Below the pieces are notes generated by a model. That model did not search any database. It had not been told where the DNA came from and saw only the letters and a list, made by a program, of their open reading frames with translations. DNA of 64,000 nt from Diphasiastrum complanatum. Its lineage: Eukaryota > Streptophyta > Lycopodiopsida > Lycopodiales > Lycopodiaceae. Location: contig CM055100.1 in assembly GCA_029204225.1 (NCBI GenBank), positions 15,984,600 to 16,048,599 on the forward strand, in the 5' to 3' direction. A program made the position numbers and the translations under genes. Below are positions 41,330 to 52,702 of this stretch, one piece after another (position 1 is the stretch's first letter; every line of letters begins with the position of its first letter).

Positions 41330-44300
41330 ATGACATCCAATGGTGGAATCATGTTGGAAGCTAAAGAGAGGTTAAACTCTACAAACTATTCAACTTGGAA
41401 AGTGAGGATGGAGTCTTTACTAGAGTTGAATGAGCTAATGGATATAGTTGTGGGAATTGAAGAAAGACCTCTAATTCTTCAAGAGCAACTAAATTTTGAT
41501 AGAAGGGCTAAAAGAGCCTTACATATCATAAAGATGAATGTTACCAATGAACTTCTTAAAGAAGTTGGTAAATGTACTTCTTCAAGTGAAGCATGGAATG
41601 CTTTGAAGAAGATCTATGAGTCCAAATCCACATCTAGGGTTCTCACCCTAAGAAGGCAAATCTTCCAAAGTTGTCAAAGAGAGGGAGAGAGTGCACATTC
41701 ATTTGTCTTGAAGGTTAAATCCTTGAATGATGATCTAGCATGCATAGATGAAAGCATAAAGGATGGGGAACTAGTTCAAGTCATGTTGAATGGTTTGCTT
41801 GATGAACATTCTAACCTTGTACAATGCTTTGCTATACAAAAGTCCTTGCCAAGTGTCAATGACTTGCAAGAGATCTTGGTGGCTGAAGAGCATAGGTTGC
41901 AAGCCAAAGGTGGTGGTGCATCAACACAAGGTGGAGATGAAGAAGCTCTTTTCACAAAGGGCAAGTTCAAAGGCAAGTGGTCCAAGCAAGGTAGTTTGGA
42001 GCATGGAAAGCATTCTTCTTCTTTGCAAAGTAGGAAGCAAGATAAGTCCAAGTTCAAATGTTTTTATTGTGGGATAAAAGGACATTTTGCAAATGAATGC
42101 CATAAGAAACAAAATGCTAGATCTAGGTTGAGATCTAATGTACTTCTTGGAGATGATAATTGTTGTGCTAACTTGGCAAGCTTTGGTGAATCTATGGTCA
42201 ATTTTTTGGATCCATTGGATCTTGAAGATGCACTAGTGTTACCTACTAGTCATATGGAGTCATGTGGAGCTAAATTAGCATCATGTTTGTACTCTTCTAC
42301 TCATGGACTTCCAAGGCTTGGTGGTTCTTCAATGGTGCTAGATGGCAAGTGCAAAAATGGAAAAGGTAAGGAAGGAGCTAACTTCATCAATGGAGTTGAT
42401 GAAGATTCTTCTTTGGAAGTGATTGTTGCTAATGACTTGTTTGTTCATATGGAAAAAGATGGAGATGCTAAGTGTCATTCTTTGCAAGAAGATGGTTGTT
42501 CTTCTAATTCTTTTCATATTGATGTATGTAATCATGTGGGAAAAGATGATGGTGCTTTGAGCATGCTTGAAGGAAATGGTTCTTTTACATCTTTTTGTGA
42601 TAAAGTCATTTGTGCAACAAGTGGTGTCACATTTCTTCATAAAAAGAGTAGATCAAAGGTTTCTATCATGAGACTTGGTGAGGGAGATCACAAGTCAAAA
42701 GGAAGAGAAGTATGTGAAGTGTTCAAAGTAGGATGTACTTTGAATGATGTTTTTATGAACGATAGTGAGGAAGAATCATTATCATATGACTCATTACCTA
42801 AATCATTGAGTAGAAGTTCATGTTTGAAAAGAGAGAGTACTTCAATCACTCTTATGTTGAAGGTACTAAGGATTCTTTTCTTGGCTTCTAATATTCAAGA
42901 GTCTTCTACTTCTTATGGTGCAACTATCAAGAGGGAGGTTTCTAACTTTTGTGGTGCTAGCATTAAGAGGGAGTCTTGTGAAGGAAAGGGCAATGGAAGA
43001 GTGGTTCTTGGGAAGATCCAAAGCATGGATCTAACATCTCTTCATCAACTCAAAGCATTCTATGATTGTGGTGGATTGTTCATTCATGGTCAAGATGGCA
43101 AAAGGTTGGTTGAAGAAGACTACATGGAGCAACTCAAGTGGCAACTTCTTCAAGGCAAGGGAGATATCATTGGTGAGCTTATTGAGGTTTGTTATGAACT
43201 CAAGAGGGCTGTTTTGATTAGGTTTGATACTCATCTTCACCTACTCTACTTCATGTTAAATGGAAATGTTGGAATCTATCTTTTGGTTTATGATGGTGGC
43301 ATTGTTTTCACTAACTATAGTGAAGGGTCAAATTTGAGCATTGATGAGATCTTGTGGGATCTTAATCATGTGTTTGAGAGGGAGTATCTTCAGAGTTTCA
43401 GATCTGAAGATGTTCACATATGCAAGATCTTTGACGTCTTATTGGAAGATCAAGAGGTTGATCTTGGATTGCTTCATCAACACCAAGAGACAAGTGGCAA
43501 TTCGAAGCTAGTGAAAAGCATCAAAGAAGAGACAAATGGTCAAGGCATTTTGGATCTGTTTTTACAGGTTCTTGAAGGTCCAAGTAAGGTCTTTGGAGCT
43601 GCAAGGAAGTGTCTTCTTACTCTACCTCACTTGCCTAATCTCATGTATGAACATTGTTATGTCAATGTGTTGAAATTGTCAAATTTCAATAAAACTAGTT
43701 CCATAGTTTTGCATCCTTTGGATCTTGGAGATGGAATAGTTATCATTGCTGGTTTGTATGATCAAGTACATGAATTCATTCAGATCTTGAAAGGTATTGA
43801 AGTGGTCAATATGTTTTCTTTTGAACAAAGTTCAAGATCTAGTATTCTAGTGTTGGCAAATTGGCAACTTGTTGACATTGTAGGATCAAGCGTTGTGTGC
43901 AAATCTTGTGGAGGTACTTCAAGTATTTCAAGTTCAGGTTTTGGTCATTCAAATGGAGTAGGGAACACATCTTTTTGGCATTCATTCACTCAAAGGCTTT
44001 CATGGATTGAAGATCTACAAAGGCAAGGTGGTGATGGAAGTTCATTCATGGAGATACATGTTGCATTCACTATATGTATAGTGAAATGTGGAGGAGGCAT
44101 GCAAACACTTGTTGATCACTTTCATTTACAACTTGTTTGCTGCTATTTTACAGAGAAACCAGAGATGGATACATGGAGGAATTCATTAATTGAGATTCTA
44201 TGTTCTTTTACATGTACCATTTTTATGATTCTATGTAAAATTGATGTAAGAAATAGTGAAGCATCCTATATGGACACTATTATCTATATCAATTATGTTG

Positions 44301-44404
44301 TGTCCTATTTTGTACATATTAGGATCCTTGAGAAGAGATCTATTCTGATGATGGAGATCATTCTTAAGTTGGAACAAAGTAGTGTTGTAAAACTAGCAAG
44401 TTAA
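41264..44404 (+). CDS. Gag protein with long uncharacterised C-terminal extension (1046 codons)
   Basis: The frame is intact. The better start is the ATG at 41330 (MTSNGGIMLEAKERLNSTNY), which fits copia Gag N-termini; the first ATG is 41264. The Gag (UBN2-like) domain covers about residues 30-215 with NYSTWKVRMESLLELNELMD and ALKKIYESKSTSRVLTLRRQ. A zinc knuckle CFYCGIKGHFANEC sits at residues 266-279. The remaining ~765 residues match no pol domain: no D-S-G protease, no HHCC or DDE integrase, no YVDD, no RNase H motif. They are Ser/Cys/Gly-rich, then contain a globular-looking part (IQSMDLTSLHQLKAFYDCGG, LIEVCYELKRAVLIRFDTHL) and hydrophobic stretches near the end (LIEILCSFTCTIFMIL). The stop lies a few bases before the purine tract. 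Its function is unknown. Confidence 0.88.
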   Translation: MRERRVLGALEQSLRTQEDFSIMTSNGGIMLEAKERLNSTNYSTWKVRMESLLELNELMDIVVGIEERPLILQEQLNFDRRAKRALHIIKMNVTNELLKEVGKCTSSSEAWNALKKIYESKSTSRVLTLRRQIFQSCQREGESAHSFVLKVKSLNDDLACIDESIKDGELVQVMLNGLLDEHSNLVQCFAIQKSLPSVNDLQEILVAEEHRLQAKGGGASTQGGDEEALFTKGKFKGKWSKQGSLEHGKHSSSLQSRKQDKSKFKCFYCGIKGHFANECHKKQNARSRLRSNVLLGDDNCCANLASFGESMVNFLDPLDLEDALVLPTSHMESCGAKLASCLYSSTHGLPRLGGSSMVLDGKCKNGKGKEGANFINGVDEDSSLEVIVANDLFVHMEKDGDAKCHSLQEDGCSSNSFHIDVCNHVGKDDGALSMLEGNGSFTSFCDKVICATSGVTFLHKKSRSKVSIMRLGEGDHKSKGREVCEVFKVGCTLNDVFMNDSEEESLSYDSLPKSLSRSSCLKRESTSITLMLKVLRILFLASNIQESSTSYGATIKREVSNFCGASIKRESCEGKGNGRVVLGKIQSMDLTSLHQLKAFYDCGGLFIHGQDGKRLVEEDYMEQLKWQLLQGKGDIIGELIEVCYELKRAVLIRFDTHLHLLYFMLNGNVGIYLLVYDGGIVFTNYSEGSNLSIDEILWDLNHVFEREYLQSFRSEDVHICKIFDVLLEDQEVDLGLLHQHQETSGNSKLVKSIKEETNGQGILDLFLQVLEGPSKVFGAARKCLLTLPHLPNLMYEHCYVNVLKLSNFNKTSSIVLHPLDLGDGIVIIAGLYDQVHEFIQILKGIEVVNMFSFEQSSRSSILVLANWQLVDIVGSSVVCKSCGGTSSISSSGFGHSNGVGNTSFWHSFTQRLSWIEDLQRQGGDGSSFMEIHVAFTICIVKCGGGMQTLVDHFHLQLVCCYFTEKPEMDTWRNSLIEILCSFTCTIFMILCKIDVRNSEASYMDTIIYINYVVSYFVHIRILEKRSILMMEIILKLEQSSVVKLAS

Positions 44405-44407
44405 GTT

Positions 44408-44417
44408 GAAGAGGGAG
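44408..44417 (+). other. Polypurine tract of TR-GAG element
   Basis: GAAGAGGGAG directly before the 3' LTR. Confidence 0.85.
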
Positions 44418-45064
44418 TGTGAAAATTGTCAACATTTCCTTGTCTAGTTTTAGGCCAAAATTGCTAAAAATGGCACATAGTTTAGGATCTGACTTTTCAC
44501 ACGTGTGAAACAGGTCTAGATATTTTTAGTAAGTGTATTTTTTCAGTATGAAGAAGTGTCAAACTTCAAGACCTTCGAAATGAGTCCATTTTCATGTATT
44601 TTGGACATATATGCCAATTTTACCTATATAGGGCATATTTTAGGTAAGGAGGGTCTAGAGAGAGGAGAGAGAGTCATCTCTCTCAGCTATATATAGCAGG
44701 TAGGCCGTGGAGAAACAGGTTGGAGCAGATCCATTGTATTCATTTGCTTAATGAGAGATTTTTCTATTGGGTTCTCCTTCCATTGTTGGCATTGTGTAGT
44801 GATTGAGTTCAAGATTTGTGTGTATGATCTTAGGTGCTTTCCAAAAGTGGTAGGCTGATGTATTATGGACTGTATAATGCTATTTTGGGCCGCACTTGAT
44901 GTTTATGGAAGTTTCCATTTGTGATAAATGCTTTTTGATCAAGTTCTTTGCATTCTAGGTAGCATAGAATGTGTTGCCAATTCCTAGCTTATGTAGTTTG
45001 GAGTGCAAGCATTCAAGCCAATGATCTTGGAGTTTAGATCCACTTAGGATCTGTATTTTTCACA
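44418..45064 (+). repeat. TR-GAG 3' LTR (647 bp)
   Basis: Identical to the 5' LTR except for one missing T near the end (about 45058). The near-identity shows very recent insertion. Confidence 0.95.
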
Positions 45065-46480
45065 TTATTGACGATTTAGGCATGTATGTATTTACTGTTT
45101 ATTACATGGGGCAAAAATCACCTAAAATTTGAGAATCTCTTAAAAATCAATTTGTATTCATAAGTTCCCCTAGGCACATTACTTGTGACATAACATTCCA
45201 CATGCCATATCTCGCATGTAATTAGCTCATGTGCTCACTAATAAGTAAACCTAATTATAGCCATGGTGCTAAATTAGAGTAGGACTAATTTTGTAATGTA
45301 GTTAATAAGAAGGCATAGCAACCGCGCTATCTTTGTTAAATGACATGTTTTGGATAAATGGTTGGACGGCCCAACTTACCCAAATAAGACTCCAAACTCT
45401 ATTAGAGACAAAATGGGAGCTTCTCTTTTTTAAAGCAATGATTTTTGCTATTTGGTGGTTCATGTACCCACCTACCAAGCTCTATATTTTAGCAATGTCT
45501 TTCATACTAAAATTTGGCTTCTATAAAAATTATCTATACTAATAATAATTATTGCTCTTAATGAAAACTAGTTCACACTTGTATTGTCAGAATTATTGTC
45601 ATTGTTTTTACTGACATTGGACATTGTGAGAATTGACTTCCATTTCATCATAAAATTCATCTTGGGCCTAAAATTCATAGGTTCCAAGATCAATATTTGA
45701 CAATTATCAATAATGGAATAGGATTATGAACCCAAAGACGTCAATTAAACAAATTGTAATGATAGTTTGAACAATGACACTGAATACTAGTGGAACCGTG
45801 GTGAAAATTTCACTAATGAATGTCAATATCATGAAGAAATTGACGATCATCAACTTGATTATCACTACTTATATGGGAATCTATATGAGAGTAAGAGCAT
45901 TAATGAGAATGGAGACTATTTTATTTTTTTCACTATAGGTATTAAAATTCCTTCTTGGATGCATAAATCATTTACTCACACAAATGGTTCTAAGGAGGGA
46001 AGGAATACCGATTTCATGAGTGAAGTGACAATTTTCAGTTCTTATGCAAATATGGGAGGGCTTATCAAAGTCCAATGAGCATAAATATGCTAACGCTAAC
46101 GGCAATTCTATTGCTACTCTCCGAAGATGTAAAAAATTTGCTATGGGCCAAAACAATCGAGATGGTTCCCATTATACTCCAATCAACAACAAATCAATCA
46201 ACCACTAGTTGTACAACTATGCATATAGAAGATAATGTGCAACAAAGTAGATTGACATGGCAACATATGCAAGAAAAGTTAGAACAAATATGGGGAGAAA
46301 TGTGCAATAGAACGATGTCTTGTTTTGACTTTGTCTTGGCACGTTTTTCATGATTGCCAATTAATGTTCAAACTACTCATACTTGATTTAGTAATAATTG
46401 CAATATTCTAGCACAACCACTGATTGGAGCAGACATAAAAGCAGCTAGATATACAAACTTGGTAATTCTTCTCAAAAGCT
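45065..46480. other. AT-rich DNA, nothing recognised
   Basis: No coding or transposon structure is supported. Confidence 0.5.
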
Positions 46481-46489
46481 TCTTTGATG

Positions 46490-46685
46490 GAGAATTTAGT
46501 TCATATACGTAACTTGGATGAGAATCGTCAACTATATTTAAGTTTTGATCAAGGCAATATTACATTAACAACAATGTGACTTCCAAAGAAAAGCCTTTGA
46601 TTGGTGGAAAATGGTCCTATGTCATCCAAAGTCGAAACCACAATCATGGGAAGATTTCAAGGAGTTGTGTATAGAATATCATGAA
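46490..46685 (+). pseudogene. Ty3 Gag fragment
   Basis: A short stretch encodes KAFDWWKMVLCHPKSKPQSW and EDFKELCIEYH in one frame (about 46580-46680). This matches the A-x-x-WW...W-x-x-F core of Ty3-type Gag. No other part of the element is clear nearby. Confidence 0.55.
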
Positions 46686-46689
46686 AATG

Positions 46690-48180
46690 TAAGATTAATG
46701 TGCTCCCCCTCAAGCTTACAAATTAATGAAGAGATAACGTGATATCATGCATAAAATAGAGATAATGTTCATTCCACATGAATGTGAGAGTAGATAGATC
46801 ATCAAAATGCCTTGCATAACACCTCTTGAATGCTAGCTTGAGCCTTTCCAAAACTTTGTTTATCGTGTCCTTACATTCTTGGTCATCACCAAGATCCATG
46901 ACAAGGTCTTCTTCTTCTTTGTCAACACCAGATCCACTATATTACACCTACCAAGAGTAGAATACTCAAGAATAGAAGCCACCACATAAAGATTAGTAGA
47001 AAACAATCCTTTGCTCTCCCTATGTGGACTTCTTGTATTAGGTGTTGGGTATGTGAATGATTTGATCTCATTAGCAATCACATGATTGGCAACCTTAGAA
47101 ACTAACTCTACAAAATATTCCCTCTCTTTTTCACTCCTCTAATTTTAAATCCTCTCATGAGTATGCTCCTCACCAAGGATGACATCTCTACAAGCAATAA
47201 CAATCTTCTTTTTTGGAATAACACACTTATTCTCCTTACTCTTTCCATCACAAACTACAAAAACACCTTTTGTAGTTGTCACATCCGTCCTAGATATATC
47301 CTCTAAAATAGTATGTACATAACAAATACTAACAAAGTCACTCAAATACTCTACTCTTAATCTCTTTCCAAAACATGAAACATGTGATATCTTGCCAACT
47401 AAGACCTCTCTTGGCAACCTATCCATGACATACTTAGCACATCCAATATCCTCACCAAAGTAAGACAAATGCACAATCCCACAAAATGTCTTACATTTTC
47501 TCTCATCTACCCCCATCTATGCTTGAGCTTGAGAATTGGTCATGTCTTGTGCTACACATGTTTGAAAACATGTTGCAAAGATAATCACCATAATGTAGAG
47601 TTTTTCTCTTTGTGATTCTTTGACTCCTCATCATCTTGAAGATCTTCACCTCCAACACAAAAATGAACTTGCTATTTCCTTTGCAGCATTGCAACCACAT
47701 GCTAAAGATACATCCTCTATAGTCTTTTCCACTTTTTCACAACTCGATACACCTTTTCTGTCAAATATTATACTAAAGATACATCGTCTGTAGTGTTAGA
47801 AGATTCTAGTGAAGGTTCTTCTAATTGATTTCAACTATCACAAGCACATAAAGGATATCAGAAAGAGGAATCGAGCCGCTAACTACAGTGGAGAGTGTCG
47901 ACAAGTCATCAGTAAAGGAGCTCCAGAATCTAGATATATTAGAGAGCGGCAATACCAAAGGAGTCGACAAGTAACAGCGAACTGTCGTAGGCCAACGAGT
48001 GGAAACAAAGCCCAGCGCCTCACTACCATATTTTATGGCTATGCGATTAAGAGCATGGCTGAGGCGGCAAAAGAATTAAATATGCCTAAAATGTAAAGTC
48101 AGACACCCGTAGAAGGTGCAATGTACTCACAAGCCTATGGCGCGAGAATTAGAGGTAGTTAAAATTTTGTGAAGTCAAGT
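46690..48180. other. Degenerate repeat-derived DNA
   Basis: The minus strand 47145-47516 has a frame ending in IVIACRDVILGEEHTHE, faintly like the copia integrase C-terminal SRDVIFDE. The plus frame 47809-48096 is open (95 codons) but resembles no family I know. Neither is firm. Confidence 0.35.
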
Positions 48181-48945
<765 letters not shown>

Positions 48946-48946
48946 G

Positions 48947-48959
48947 TGGTATCAGAGCC
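48947..48959 (+). other. Primer binding site (tRNA-iMet)
   Basis: TGGTATCAGAGCC lies one base after the LTR end, as in the Ty3 element at 19965. Confidence 0.75.
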
Positions 48960-51900
48960 AGGCTTACGAAGATTGGAGAACATGGAGAAGGGCTATCTTT
49001 TGTTGAAATTTTTGATGGATCCATGGGAATTCTCTTCCAAGGTGGATAGCAAGGGTGCAAGTGGGTGTACTATCCCAGTTTTAGCATGTTGCTAAGATCC
49101 ATTACTCTTGGGATTCTTTGTGGTTTTATGGGAAATTGTCCTTGAAGGCCAATTTGTGATGCTTTTTTGGAGTTTTTTTTGTGTAGGTCAAGCCTTTGGT
49201 AGATCTGAATTTTCCAGCAAGTGTACTTTCATTTTAGGGTTCATTAACGATGAAATTAATGATGCATGCCGGTTCTCTCCAATGATTAATGATTCTAGGC
49301 TATGTTTTGGTCAAAATTGCTTGGTTTTTCATGCTTTTTGGCACAAAATAGATAGTAAGAATCAAAATCCAGCAAGATTAGATCCATTGATGGTTGTAAT
49401 TCTGTAAATTGGTTTGCATGTGTTAGAGAAAGAGTTGTATGTCATGAATTTCCACTTTATGGTGATGAAAAAATCGAAAAATATCCAAAAATCATCATTT
49501 TTGCTTGTTTTTTCATAAAGTTGGATTGTAGGTGGCTGTAAAACACCATGTAGAGCTTGTAAAGAGGTGGACAAAGTCTTTTAAAGCTATCCCTAAAGTT
49601 AGAACCAAGAATTCCAGGAATTGAACTTGTAGGAAGTCAAGAAAGTTCAAAAAATGACCATTTTTGGTGATTTTTGGGGGATGGATCTCTCCAAATCCAT
49701 AAGGAGATCATTTTGAAATTTATTACAGCATGATTAGCATTCCTTTTTACCTTCCTTGCAAGCTATCAGACCTATGAATTGATGGCCGGTGGCTTATGCA
49801 CCATCTCCATAAAGTTTGAAGCTATTTTGACTTCTACCAATCAAGAAATCTTCGTTCTCAGCCTCCCTATACTGCATCTTAGGATCATTATGAATGCTTC
49901 ATGTAAGTCTAATTTATTGTTTAAGACTGTTGGTAGCATCAATTTTGGGCTAGGATGGGTGTTTGAACGTTTTTGCATGATTCCTTCTTGTGGAAGTGCG
50001 CCCTACTACATTTTTTTGGTAGCTTTGATCTCGCACGTGTGAAGCCTAGGTGGAAAGCTAACATGGCAAGCATCTTGTTCACTTGGTCTCCCTCTGTACT
50101 GAGCTTTACAACACCCAATTTGGTGTCCTATAGCCAAAGTTATGATCATCTGAAGTTTTGCAGTTTTGTGAGTAAAATTGGCAAAATTTTGAATTGTTCT
50201 GATTACATGCCAGTCATTTCCCTAATTTGTAGTATTGCGCTTGCATGAATAAGTTGCATGCTGATTCTCAGAGTGATTCTGACATGCATGAGGGATTTAC
50301 AATCGATTTTAGTGGTCATACGCATGTGCTCTGACAATTGGGTTACAAATCAGTGTTAATGGCTGACAAATTTCGTAAAACTGAAGTTTATGTAAAAAAT
50401 TCCGTAATGATGTTTATGATTGATGTAGTGTGCTTTGCATGCCAGTTTGACATTGGGTTAGTAACATTAGGAATCGGACAATGTTTCGATTTTTTCGACT
50501 TCGATTGCCTTTTGTACTAACAGTATTTTCGTTAGAATTTTCGAATTACGTAAAATAAAGTAAAAATTGAGTTTTTCAGAAAAAATCAAAATTTCAGTCA
50601 TTTTTTTATTATCTATGGAATCAGTTTAGATTAGTGAATTGATTAAATTGAGTTTATCAATCAGAATTGATCACAGTGTTTTCACTAAGTCTAAATTATT
50701 TCTCGACGATAAATAAGTTAAAATTGACAGAAGGAACCGCAATGAATTACTGACCGTTTTTTATTGTGTTGTCATTTTTTAACTTTGGAGGTGAACTCCC
50801 AGATTGAAAGTTAAAATTTGAATTTTTTCTTTTTGTTGAATTTCAAATTGGTTAAAATTTGAATTCAGTTACTTGTCTGATAGTTTTCTAATTAATGTTG
50901 ATCGATAGAAATCAGTCAAGTGAACGTTTGTGCAAGATACTCGTTAAATTTGAGTTAAAATCGTCAAGCAATATGAAATAACCAGATTGGATGAGTGGCC
51001 ATAGTATTCTTTATCTAATCAGTAAATCTGACATGATACGGTTCAAGAATTACTGAAATCCTATTGGTGGGATTTCCATTCATGTAATTTCATATTCTAT
51101 GTTTGGATAGGTTTTGTCAATATTAACGGAGTAATGCCAAACCAGTCAACAAAAAGAAAAAACAGTCCAACTTTATTGGAAATTTGTAATAATAGGAATT
51201 ACATAACTGATTTCATTTCCAGTAAAATCCTATGGTGAATTATATTCAGCCCATGTATAGGACATAAATGAAATTGTTTTGGACTTTTTCCTACAGTAAT
51301 TAAATTTTTTGAACATTTACTAATGTCGTTACGTCTTCTTGGTATCTTAGCTGAAATAGATTTTCAGAGAACGAAAAATTCTAAGGAGGGCAGAAGAGTG
51401 GACATCAGAGGTAGTAAGTGTGATCGGGAAATGTATTTCGCAGTTAGGATTTTGGTAATCCCTGTAAATAATTACTTAATACTGATTATTAATTTTCTGG
51501 TTAGAAATCATTCAGTTGAATCTGTAACTGATATCTTTGTAACCATTGAGTTATTCGCAGTTTTGGATGTCAATTGTAATATTTAGAAGTGGAATCTAAT
51601 ACGTGGATTACATTGGATCTGTTAGTTGACTGAAGCTTGTCCCTAGATTTGATGCATCAGTAGGGGTTTGAAGCTTATCATTAACCAGAAAGGATCAGGA
51701 TATAATATTGAGCCATGTTAATTCTTATGTCTAAGTCACATAATCAGATGTGGATTTTGGGTATCCATCTGATAGGCATGCACGTCATCCAAATAAATGG
51801 ATTCTCTAGTGTTTGGGAACAAGAGATAATTTTCTATAGTGATTATAGGACAACTAGCTGATCAGTGGATCTCTAGAAATATCAGATAAGACAGTTAAGG

Positions 51901-52149
51901 ATTTTTTGCAAGGAAAAGCTGATGGCATGGGACGTCAGTAATTTTGGAATGGAAATTCTAAGACTGTAAAGATCTGATGATCAATGGCATGTTTAGTACC
52001 TAGTCGCGATATGGGAAAGAAGAAAACCATTCGATCAAATGTGGGGTATTTTGGAAAATTTTGAGGTTTAATCTAGATTCCAATGTGGTATCTCAGAGGC
52101 CCTCAAATCTATTTATCGCTTTCTTAATTCATCCTTTACTTCTTAGTAA
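48960..52149. other. Leader-like and AT-rich DNA, no coding sequence recognised
   Basis: 48960 to about 50250 follows a primer site and resembles the long non-coding leader of a Ty3 element (similar length class and GGATCC...-rich style), but no Gag follows. 50500-52000 is very AT-rich with no recognisable frame. Confidence 0.4.
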
Positions 52150-52702
52150 TTTCTTGAATATAAGACATCAGACTAGTTTATATTATAACTTGGAAGTTAC
52201 GTCTCTCACATCATATAGTGAGCTCAGGATGTCCCATACGTCTTTTGTAGTTTGAGCTTCAGATTGTGGCCAATCTGAGTGTCTGATATATTGAGAATAA
52301 TAAGTGCGAAAGTTTTACTGTCCTTCGACTTCCACTTTGAGTTGGCTGTGTTGTCTTCAAGCTTTACTTCGATACCTGTGACAACATCCCACAGCTCGTT
52401 GGCGATTAGCAAGGTCTTCATCTTAAATTTTCACAAGTAGTAATTGGATCCATTTAGCTTCTTGTCTGCGATAAGACCAGCTTTACTTTGAGAATCCATG
52501 TGGAACTTTTGTCTGTAGATAAATTGATACGTCAAGAATGATGCTATGTTGCGCTACAATTGGAAATCAACTATTTGATACTAAAATTTGGTACCACAAA
52601 TTGAAGAATGTGATATTGTGAAAAGTATCTAATGATATCAATTTGATATCGCGAAAGACATCAGGTATTAGAGCTCTGATATAACAAATTGCTCTGATAT
52701 CA
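52150..52702 (-). mobile_element. Copia fragment: Gag start and primer site
   Basis: On the minus strand a variant primer site TGATATCAGAGC (52691-52702) is followed by a leader and a Gag start near 52421 (MKTLLIANELWDVVTGIEV...). Continuing bases encode TTKDVWDILSSLYD. The Gag start motif LIANELWDVV is typical of copia UBN2-type Gag. The rest of pol is missing. Confidence 0.65.

Larger units (their letters stand above)
39509..45064 (+). mobile_element. Young Gag-only (TR-GAG-like) copia-derived LTR element
   Basis: The LTRs at 39509-40156 and 44418-45064 are identical by eye except for one T in a T run. The target duplication is TTATT (39504-39508 and 45065-45069). The primer site TGGTATCAGAGCTGG follows the 5' LTR and the purine tract GAAGAGGGAG precedes the 3' LTR. 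The interior holds one long ORF (41264 or 41330 to 44404) with a copia Gag and zinc knuckle but no protease, integrase, RT or RNase H. It must depend on an autonomous partner in trans. It lies upstream of the kinase gene. Confidence 0.95.

Noticed and set aside
47809-48096. 95-codon ORF as a host gene
   Set aside because: Lys/Arg-rich with no recognisable domain and no gene structure around it; reported only as unassigned DNA.
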